A DNA stretch of 64,000 nt from Cladopsammia gracilis. Lineage: Eukaryota > Cnidaria > Anthozoa > Scleractinia > Dendrophylliidae. Shown piece after piece: positions 56,251 through 64,000 of this stretch. Position 1 is the first letter of the stretch; each line of letters opens with the position of its first letter. The position numbers and the translations under genes were made by a program. Location: positions 988,501 through 1,052,500 of the forward strand of contig JAJGOT010000122.1 in the NCBI GenBank assembly GCA_022457155.1, in the 5' to 3' direction. The notes under the pieces are model-generated. The model saw only the letters and a list, made by a program, of their open reading frames with translations. It had not been told where the DNA came from and made no database searches.

Positions 56251-58016
56251 GTTGCCAAGCTCTTCCCAGAAGCATAATTAAGTATTTATAAGCATTAATA
56301 AGTTGGGCATAATTAACTGTTATAGCGCGAAAGTGCACGTGATATCGACTAATACTTAGCCAACGAGGCCATAGGCCAAGTCGGCTAAAATTAGGCAATA
56401 TCACGCAAGCTTGAGCGCTTTAATAGTTTTATAGTTCAACACATTGATAACAAAGCACAGTTTGAAGAAAAAATATCGCCGAAATGCTTGCATTTGTTTT
56501 ACCGCGCGAAACTTGCAACATCACACATGAATGAAAGTGGCGCCTTTGTCAATATTGCACAAGCTTAAACACTTATAACTGTTTTTTAATTCAACACATT
56601 GATAACAAATCAGTTTCTAGAAAAAATTCATTGATATACAACCTTTCATTAAGTAAAAAGGCTTACAACAATATTTTACCTTGCACCATTTCTAAAACAA
56701 CGAGCAGCGAATGCCGAAACTTTAGCCAAGCTAAAATTAATTTAGCGTACATAATCAGTTGAGAGTTTCTACGAAGAGCTTTTGTCTAATCAAAGAACGG
56801 GACAGAGTAGTGACTACAAGAATTAAAACACAGTAAAATGGCATAGAATGTCTTAGTTATGTTTCGTATCTTAAAAAGTTAAATTCAGAATCAAAACAAA
56901 TTGAACACACGGCTACGTACCTAAACATAGCGGCGAAAAGTCGGAAAGATCTGCAGCGTGGACAGTATGTCTTACAAAAATTCACAGCTAAAGGATACAA
57001 GAAACGGTTAAAACATCGTACCTGTAGTTGATTTGGCTTTTTAGTCCCTTCCATCAGCACCAAATTTTCAAACATCGAAGTACGAGCTGAGTCGATCAAT
57101 GTTGTTTACAAACTTCCTCGTTTTTTAGTTCCTACAGCTGTAATAACGACATCAGAACCTTTTCTGAGGAAGTATCAATTCTATATCATATTCCAGAGGT
57201 GATTACCAAAGGAATGTTACCAAAATTGCGCTCCTTCATTCACTCCTTGTTGAGTGGTTAAACTTTAATCAGTTTTCATTCAGCTATGCCAAGAAACACT
57301 GTGACTGTGACAACGCGAAAATTTCACGCCTTTTTTGTCCAATCATGTGAACAATATTTTTTCTCTTTTCTTTTCTTTTTTCCTTTCTTTTCCCCTTTTT
57401 AACTGATAGTTCACGCACGTTTTCGCCCCAAAACACGACATTGCAGGCAGCAGTCATTTTCACTTTCCTTCAAAATGCAAAATTTACCGCTATCGCTGGT
57501 TATACGTCATGTAGACATAACATATATCAATAACTTTTTGACCATATTTGAGCAGTGTATGAATGTGTTGAATTATAACTGGGAATATGTGTAATGTTGC
57601 CAATGATGAGTGCCAATGGCACAAGAAACAAGGGGGCTCCAGGAAATTTTGAAAATTTTGGTACTCAAGGATGCAATGTGGTGCAATCTGAATGCTAAAA
57701 AATTAAACGTAGAAAATTATCAATTGTCAGTTTGTTTTAGCGTTCAATACATGGTTTGAGAAAGTTTTAATTGACATCGAATTTTCCAAAGTGATTTTGC
57801 CTGTCATTTGATACTGAAACAAACTGCAGGTACAACAGGAAATAACTTCACAAGGTTAAAAACTTGTGAGAAATAATCAACAGCTGCATTGGGAGGTTTC
57901 TCAGATACATAACATGTCTGGCTGAGAAATCCCGCTGATTCCTGAGAAGGTAAAAGGTTATCATCTAATGAAGATCCTTGGAAAAATCATTCCTGTTAAC
58001 TGCATTAACCAAAAAC
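56251..58016. other. No supported gene; two copies of a short repeat near 56.4-56.65 kb
   Basis: TTCAACACATTGATAACAAA occurs near 56437 and near 56594 within similar AT-rich surroundings about 156 bp apart. A minus-strand open frame at 57099-56857 is unrecognised. Confidence 0.35.
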
Positions 58017-59000
58017 GGGAATACAATTGTGACTCTCCACAGGATTTCATGTACTAAGGTGATGACACGCACATGGTACATTCGTAATTAATGACTACCT
58101 TCAAAGGCAGAGTATTTTACTGTTTCAAATGTAACTTTATACGCGTTGTAGAATCCACGATATTAATGTTCAATGCAAATCAATGGGACCGCGCCGACAA
58201 ATTGGCGCCTGCTTCTATGTTCACTATAATTTGAAAATTTGCTCGCACTAAAATAAACGAGAAATACTCCGCACATTGTGGAAATTTGCATCACCACAGA
58301 TTGTGCCTTTTACTTCCAAAGATAAATAATAGTGGGAAAAGCATCACCTACTCCAAACGGCAGTGTTACAATCTATGACGAGCGAGATGTTTATAAAGTC
58401 ATTGCGTTACGCATTTTCGATTTGTTGTTTCTCTCTGGCGAAAACAAATTGATTTGCTTTACTCTCAAGACTTTCAATACAGTATTTAATTTAGTTTTAT
58501 TCAAGGTTTTCGATTTTGGTTTCAGATTAGAAATGATTCAGTGTATTATAAAATTGCGTTCAAAAGTTTTTTGAATCTCCGTTCGAAATGCGGGTTGAAA
58601 TGTTTTCTTTAGCTTTGTAACTGTTGCCAGCTTCAAACTCGATTTCTGCGTTAACTTAGGTCAACAAGAATACCAGGAAGAACCATAAAAAATGTCCAAC
58701 CTTGGCGAAGTGTGAGTGCAGGCAACACTTGGTATCGTACTCCAAACTTGTATCTGAAACTGAACGCACGGTAAGTGTGTAGTTCACATGGTAGTTTTTG
58801 TTGTCGAATGCTGACACGGTTCATTATTTAGCTCCTTTGTTTTTTTTGTTGCGTAAAAGAAAAGAAAATTTTAATGAGACTAAAGTGCACGGCATGGTTA
58901 TCATGTTAATTTTGTATCTTTTGTCTTACAGTGCTAAACTACTGTGAGCGTGTCATCACCTTAATACATGAAATCCTTTGGAGGGTCACAATTTGTATCC
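58017..59000. mobile_element. Non-autonomous element with about 54-bp terminal inverted repeats
   Basis: 58017-58070 (core ACTCTCCACAGGATTTCATG) and 58948-59000 are reverse complements with few mismatches. The 880 bp between them hold no recognisable transposase; one open frame (58332-58574) is hydrophobic and unidentified. The outer flanks share weaker similarity, so the true ends may be some bases further out. Confidence 0.65.
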
Positions 59001-59736
59001 AGGTTAATTGAATCTGTCGAGTTTGAAATTAATTACGAGGTCTAGCACTTCAAAGTACACTGAAAGTAAATAGATCGGAAGTAGTCTGGCAGTTTCTGGA
59101 TGGTCTTCTGGGGTTTTGCCATCATCAAAACGAGCTGGGCGCCTTCTTTTTCATGGATGTTGTGGTTGCGAAATCTCTTCTGCACTGCCACTTTTGCCAA
59201 CGTTCTGCCAAAACTACTGGAAGCTTTCATTGCTTCTTACATTCTGCAAAGTCTTCACTGTCGTGCTTGCAACCATTTGTCCCTGGGAAGCTGACTTTTT
59301 TGTTCCTTGAAGACTTCTGGACAAGTTGTCTGTGTGACTCATTATTATGAACCCCAGATGTAACCCAAAAAATACTTGAAAGCTCTCATCTGTGTCTTAG
59401 CGCCAATGATCCTTGACTTAATTTCTGAATTCAGATTGGTCTCCAAACAATTATCCCATAACTGTGTCAACAGATTAAAGTTGTCAAGGACACCTTTTAA
59501 GGAATTTGCCTTTATAGTCCATCGAGTAGGTGTTGCAACCTAAGCATTTTTGGCTTCAAAAGTTGACTCTCATGCGTGACGAATTGACCACATTAGCATA
59601 ATAGGATAATTTAGCATTATTTGGAAGAAAGAGTGAAGAGAGGGCGGCTTGCAGGTTATACCTTTGAAGACTGTTTTAACCATTGGCTAGCTGCTTTGGA
59701 GTGAGAGTTAAAATGAAAGAAGGCAACTGTGACGTT
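59001..59736. other. No supported gene
   Basis: A minus-strand frame at 59230-59042 (basic, KVAVQKRFRNHNIHEKEG) is open but unrecognised. Confidence 0.3.
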
Positions 59737-59742
59737 TAGATT

Positions 59743-60252
59743 ATGAGCGAAGGAACTCTTTGTTTTAGATCTGACCCTGCCCAAAGTTCAGTTTTGAGAC
59801 CTTGGAATCTCATCGTTTGCACTAACTTAGTGAGAGAAAATCAGAATATTGCGCTGGCTACTGTTTGCAAGGATAATCAGTCTGAAAGTGCATATGTGGG
59901 TGAGTCTGCTTTGGATGAGACCAGTGTTGTCTCATGAGGTTAACAAGCAATCTTCTTCGACCACGCTGACGCCGAGTTGCCTGAGAAAGTAGACAGAGAG
60001 AGCTGCGCAGTTTGTCTCGATGTAGAAGATGGAGAGCTGAGGATATCCGACTGCTGCAGTCGTGTTTTTCACAAGGGTTGTCTTCGGGAATGGGTTAAAC
60101 AAAGAATACAGCAGCTCTACCCGACTACTTGTCCTACTTGTAGGGCTGAACTACCTACTGAGTTCGTTGAAGAAATGCAGGAGAAATCTTTGCTAGCTAG
60201 ACCTTGTTACTATACACGTACACGTACAGAAATTGAACGATTGGTTGAATAG
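59743..60252 (+). pseudogene. RING-finger protein with two internal stops
   Basis: From ATG 59743 (MSEGTLCFRSDP) the frame ends at TGA 59935-59937; a TAA follows two codons later, and the same frame then continues into a RING finger. Zinc ligands are seen in CAVCLDVEDG, DCCSRVFHKGCLREW and TTCPTCRAEL (C3HC4 order). A short basic tail RTRTEIERLVE ends it. RING proteins usually act as E3 ubiquitin ligases and are also common in large DNA viruses. The stops argue for decay unless a small intron removes them. It opens the cluster of unidentified ORFs up to 62.4 kb. Confidence 0.5.
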
Positions 60253-60409
60253 GCGTTTTTTCCAATAACTGAACTAACTGATAGGTTTTCGTGGAGCGAC
60301 GATCTCGTAATACAGCTAGAATCGAGATTCTAGTGATTAATTTTAGGAAATTAGATAAGGAACCTTTGAAACTTCCTAGGAATAGGAATAGGAATATGAG
60401 AATCTCTTA

Positions 60410-60512
60410 CCAATGGTTATCCGGGATTTGTTCAATAAACCATACGTTTATGTTGTGAAAGTGCAACGTTCTTTTCATTACGAGACTCTTTTAGACTGGA
60501 AAAAATATTGTA
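60410..60512 (+). pseudogene. Short unidentified coding remnant
   Basis: A frame beginning MVIRDLFNKPYVYVVKVQRS continues with HYETLLDWKKYCK and then stops. It looks protein-like in composition, but no family is recognised. Confidence 0.25.
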
Positions 60513-60773
60513 AGTAGGAGCAGTGTTATGTACAGCGTGAAAAGACATGGCGATTGAAATACTAGTAAGTTTCTGTTTAACCCAATAGATTCTCTGTCGA
60601 AAGCTTTGAAATGTGTACTTAGCCTGGGTTTTAAGAAGTTAGTGTGTAATTGTAATCTGTCGTATTGTAAACATTAATTAATTTGCGAAAAGTCAAGACT
60701 TGTATACAGCATGTCTCAAACTTAGACATATTTTTTCCCGCTCCCACATCACCACGCGCAGAATAATCAATAT

Positions 60774-60986
60774 GTGTTAATTTTTGTCGTGATTGTTTAT
60801 ATGTTAAGTGTAATCTATCATTTTAAGCATTGCAAGATGTTGGTCATTGAAATGAGGAGTGTTTTTAATACAAGCCGTCTCAACCCTTACAGAGAACCGC
60901 GCTTAGTTTTCATAGAGGGGAAACTAAAGTTTTCAGAAATAGATTATGAGAAAGATGAGGTGGTTTTTGGCGAAGAGTGTAAATGA
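60774..60986 (+). CDS. Short unidentified ORF with hydrophobic N-terminus
   Basis: MLIFVVIVYMLSVIYHFKHC is a likely membrane segment. It is followed by RLNPYREPRLVFIEGKLKF and an acidic end. It may be a small membrane protein. Nothing similar is recognised; next to other odd small ORFs. Confidence 0.3.
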   Translation: MLIFVVIVYMLSVIYHFKHCKMLVIEMRSVFNTSRLNPYREPRLVFIEGKLKFSEIDYEKDEVVFGEECK

Positions 60987-61018
60987 AGGCATGGCGAAAT
61001 ACGGGATAAGATGGATAA

Positions 61019-61297
61019 GAAAATTGTGCTGCTGTTCTGAGACAAGAGTGGACTTCTCAGGACATCGTCTTCGCGTTTACCGGTTCGCGAGTTATAACTA
61101 GGCTTCGTTCTTATTTCAAAGGCTACGTTGGCGAGAAACATTGTTTACTTTCTCGATACAGAGGAATTTATCCTTATAAAGTTAGTATTTTTAACCCCCT
61201 TACTGGTCGCAAGTACATGATGGTAGATATGGATATTTTGAATGGAAATGAGAGCGACTCGGAAGAATATATCTCAGACACTTCAGACATCAATTGA
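61019..61297 (+). pseudogene. Unidentified ORF without a clear start
   Basis: The frame is open from 61019 and reads VLRQEWTSQDIVFAFTGSRV, TRLRSYFKGYVGEKHCLL, YPYKVSIFNPLTGRKYMMV, then an acidic tail ending at a stop. No ATG precedes the conserved-looking part. Family unknown. Confidence 0.35.
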
Positions 61298-61539
61298 CAT
61301 TTTATTGGAATTTAGCTTCCACATTACAAACTTTGTGCGATTTTCTTTCCCAAAATGATTGTATCATATCATTGTAATTGTAAATTGTTCCGAGATTTCT
61401 ATAACTAGATCTTTTATAGTTACAATGATGCATGCTTCTACTTGCTTTGGAAGGACAACAGAAGTTGTCATAATTAATTACGCTTTCTCGACACTGTGTT
61501 GTGTTTTCTATCTTTCTAGTTTGTATAGTTTGCTTTCAT

Positions 61540-61937
61540 TTACAATAAATTGTTTTTGCACGTGGTGTAACAAGAAACTTTGAAATATGGCGTTCTTTTT
61601 GCCGAGTCAGCTATGTCAAAACATTCTTCCAATAATTCTTCCTTCCAAGATTTTGTTTCTAAATACACTTTTCTTGTCCCATAACACTGTTGGCTGAAAC
61701 TATCCAATGCGGTTATGGTGAACAAATCGTAAGTAATTCTCAACCTGTATTTAACTTTCTCTACTACATCATACATGTCCGGAATTTCGGCTAGTCCGTT
61801 TAATAAAGCCCTTTTGATACTGATATTAGTCGGATCTTCGCAAAATGGTATCGCATGACACTTTATTTGCTCGGGGTAATTGATTACAAGATCTGGACTT
61901 GAGTTTGGAAAGGAAATAAAAGCCAGTAATCTATCTT
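61540..61937 (-). CDS. Unidentified ORF, about 130 codons
   Basis: Open from about 61937 with AFISFPNSSPDLVINYPEQ, CHAIPFCEDPTNISIKRALL, VEKVKYRLRITYDLFTITAL and ETKSWKEELLEECFDIADSA to the stop at 61540. An internal ATG lies at 61776. The composition is that of a real globular protein, but I recognise no family. Convergent with the plus-strand ORFs of the same cluster. Confidence 0.4.
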
Positions 61938-62267
61938 AGGACTGGCATTTAATGGCGGTGAAGAAGCGGCTTTGCCTGTCTGCATCCTGTACTTTTCTTT
62001 TTACTTCTTAAAGCTTGTGCTGTGGAATTAATGTCAATGGAAAATTCTTTAATTCTTTTATAAATGTGCATTTCATTTTTTATCATACCATTTAAAAGCC
62101 CTTCTGCTTTCTAACATTATGACAACACCCTGGTTTAAATGTAATTAAATAATCTTGCTCCTTATTCTTTTCTAATATCACAGAAAGAGAATTTTATTCG
62201 CTTACAGGAGAAGTTCTGTTTGTTTTGAGAGATTTTTACAACCACAAATAATCATTATTTCAACATT

Positions 62268-62420
62268 GTGAGGTCGCCTTTCTTTACCATTTTGTATCTA
62301 GCTACCATACATTCTATTGTTTTACTCTCCTTTCGTATCGCTCGTTCTAATGCTTCCATTTTATTGAAGCGTCCTACTTTGCAAAAATGAGGTAGTGTCG
62401 AATACGTTTTAAAGGAAGCG
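62268..62420 (-). CDS. Small basic unidentified ORF
   Basis: The minus-strand frame reads FCKVGRFNKMEALERAIRKE then KTIECMVARYKMVKKGDL and stops. Short and basic, with a predicted helical body. It may be part of the same decayed cluster. Confidence 0.3.
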
Positions 62421-62528
62421 TGTATGTTAGGAAAATATGGTTATTTAATAAGATTTCCGGGTTTCCTCTCTAAAGTTTCTGCAACGTCATGGAATGGTCT
62501 AGTATACTTTAGCAATATAAAATAGACA

Positions 62529-63055
62529 TTTGCTAGGGGTTAGCATTTGTAGAGGGGGGAAAATCCATTTGCTAGGGGTTAGCATTTGAAGAGGGGAAAA
62601 AATCGTTTGCTAGGGGTTAACATTTTTGGGGGGAATTGTAACCTTGTTGTAAGGGTTATGGTTAGGTCTAAGGGGATGGCTTCACCACCCTAGGGGGAAA
62701 GAACTTGATATTGATAGTGATTGACAGCTTATGTTCCAAGTAATACACTTTCGTATCAGGTGTGAACCACACTTTTATGACATGTTACTTGAGAATATCA
62801 AGTGTGCTTAAGTGAAGCACTTGATATTGATTTTTCTTCCCTTCTACAAATGCTAACTTCTAGCACATGGGTTCTCCCCCCCCCCCCCACTCCCACAAAT
62901 GCTACTCCTAACCCTAACATCCTAACCCTTAGGGTGGAGAAGCCATCCCCTTAGACCTAACCCTAATCCTTAGAACAAGGTTACCATTCCCCAAACAAAA
63001 TGCTAATCACTAGCAAATGAGTTTTTTTCCCCCTATTCAAATGCTAACCCCCAGC
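62529..63055. repeat. Foldback repeat with telomere-like CCTAACCCTAA words
   Basis: The left arm repeats TTTGCTAGGGGTTAGCATTT two to three times and continues through GGTTAGGTCTAAGGGGATGG. The right arm is its reverse complement in mirrored order, including CATCCCCTTAGACCTAACC and AAATGCTAACCCCCAG. A central 150-bp loop contains GATATTGAT repeats. The right arm holds CCTAACCCTAACATCCTAACCC, resembling an interstitial telomeric tract. Confidence 0.75.
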
Positions 63056-63373
63056 TCAGAAATGTAGGGTGAATGTTCAGTCACTGCAATAGATAAAGTA
63101 TGAATGTATATTTCACAGTAAGTTATCAAAAATACAGTTGACCGTGTCACTGTTGGTGAATGTTTACTCGGTTGGAAATTCATAACCATTTTTTTCATTT
63201 ACTATAACCCAGTGTTATTGGTGTGGGGTAAATATTGAGAAAAAGGTAAAGTTATAATTTGCCCAACCAACAAATTATTTTAATTATGACACTGTTTCCC
63301 TTTTTAACTAGAAATGACATAACCATTAATACCTATATCCCAAACCTGAAAAAGTTTCAAAAGGATTAATCTG
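63056..63373. other. No gene seen
   Basis: AT-rich sequence between two foldback repeats. Confidence 0.35.
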
Positions 63374-63833
63374 GCATTGACTATTTTCACATTCCCATAA
63401 TACATCTTCTTTACACCCAAAATTCTTGCATAAGCATTGTTTTCAATTGAAGGGATGAGTGGAATAAAGCCCCAAGAGACTTGTGATCAACTGCTAGATT
63501 CTCCTTCCAGTTTGTCTTGTATATGCTCATGTAACAAAGGGAGAATTTGGTTTCAGATCAGGAGTCACTTAGGGCCTTATTCCAGTTTGGGATAAGGCCC
63601 TAAGTGACTCCTGATCTATAGCCAAATTCTTCTTTTGTTATATGAGCATATACAAGACAAACTGGAAGGAGAGGCTAGCAGTTGATCAGAATTCACTTAG
63701 GGCTTCAATCCACTCACCCCTTCAATTCCTCTAGGGATGTACAATCATCCCAAGAGAAATCAAAGACAATAGGTATGTAAAATTTTGGGGGGTAAACAAG
63801 GTGCATTATGGAAACGGTGAAAATAGTCAATGC
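63374..63833. mobile_element. Foldback (palindromic) MITE, about 460 bp
   Basis: The left half from GCATTGACTATTTTCAC inward, through TTCCAGTTTGTCTTGTATAT and ATCAGGAGTCACTTAGGGCC, is matched by the reverse complement in the right half down to GTCAATGC at 63833, with a short central loop (about TCCAGTTTGG). Small indels make the arms unequal. No ORF inside is credible. Confidence 0.8.
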
Positions 63834-64000
63834 TATTTTTTCAGTATTCAATAATTTTAACTTAATTAACTGAATGTACATATCCACAAAGATCTCCTTC
63901 ATAATGGAAGTGCTTATAAGCATTGAAATATGAACGTTTAATGAAACCAAAATTGGTTCTTGCTACCTTTATGCCAAGTTAAATTTCAAATATTTTGAAA
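63834..64000. other. No gene seen
   Basis: AT-rich edge of the window. Confidence 0.35.

Noticed and set aside
56857..57099. Minus-strand 80-codon frame with a GTACGA donor
   Set aside because: Could be a first exon, but no downstream exon or family was found.
1..64000. tRNA or rRNA genes
   Set aside because: No cloverleaf-compatible A and B boxes or rRNA-like segments were recognised by eye; a covariance-model scan would settle it.

Overview
The window looks like a repeat-rich intergenic or heterochromatic stretch of an animal genome, most likely a cnidarian and probably a stony coral. This is inferred from the mix of element families (Ty3/Gypsy, L1-like, RTE-like and CR1-like LINEs, Helitron, Tc1/mariner, DIRS-type tyrosine recombinase, foldback MITEs), from GT-AG introns in some remnants, and from several protein families I associate with anthozoan genomes. 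No intact host gene and no RNA gene was found. Almost every coding stretch has stops or frameshifts, so the window mostly records past mobile-element activity. Layout. 1-3.45 kb: 3' part of a Ty3/Gypsy element ending in a putative 189-bp LTR, lying against the 3' end of a gene for a tyrosine-recombinase/Myb protein. 3.9-6.94 kb (minus): a spliced gene for an SF3-type helicase-like protein, convergent with that Myb remnant. 7.3-10.8 kb: dense non-coding repeats (a scattered TTTATTTCGCAT family, an array of about 280-bp palindromic units, a 180-bp GTTCC-rich minisatellite, a 20-bp tandem repeat). 10.87-12.53 kb (plus): a nearly complete but broken copy of the C2H2 zinc finger / tyrosine recombinase / Myb gene, again followed by the convergent C-terminus of the SF3-helicase protein. 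The repeated convergent pairing suggests the two genes belong to one mobile element; this is the best candidate for an undescribed system here. 12.97-13.5 kb: RTE-like LINE tail that cuts the second helicase copy. 14.27-14.78 kb: a second palindromic array related in design to the first. 15.9-20.45 kb (minus): an intronless gene of about 1500 codons with a FEN1/XPG-like PIN nuclease motif order and a tesmin-like cysteine-rich tail, broken by two stops and a frameshift. 20.9-25.7 kb (minus): remnants of several unidentified spliced genes and a possible RecQ-like exon. 26.4-27.6 kb: a Rep-like gene (HUH endonuclease plus SF3 helicase) with two frameshifts and a tandem 13-mer downstream. 28.5-29.5 kb: dead Tc1/mariner. 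31.1-32.4 kb: recent 661-bp tandem duplication. 33.0-37.98 kb (minus): near full-length L1-like LINE. 38-41.5 kb: AT-rich, almost empty. 41.6-43.7 kb: Helitron Rep fragment, CR1-like LINE tail, Gypsy 3' end with LTR. 46.7-49.06 kb: a 5'-truncated L1-like LINE flanked by a 15-bp target-site duplication. 49.4-56.2 kb: tandem duplication, gag-like fragment, SAP-like and DUF6589-like remnants, a DIRS-type recombinase split by a 224-bp foldback MITE with an 8-bp duplication, and a LINE RT remnant. 58.0-59.0 kb: an element with about 54-bp terminal inverted repeats. 59.7-62.4 kb: a crowded cluster of unidentified decayed ORFs including a RING finger. 62.5-63.8 kb: two foldback elements. How the genes work together: apart from the YR/helicase pair, neighbours do not form a pathway. 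They are nested insertions of selfish elements with different mobility chemistries (integrase, target-primed RT, HUH Rep, DDE transposase, tyrosine recombinase).
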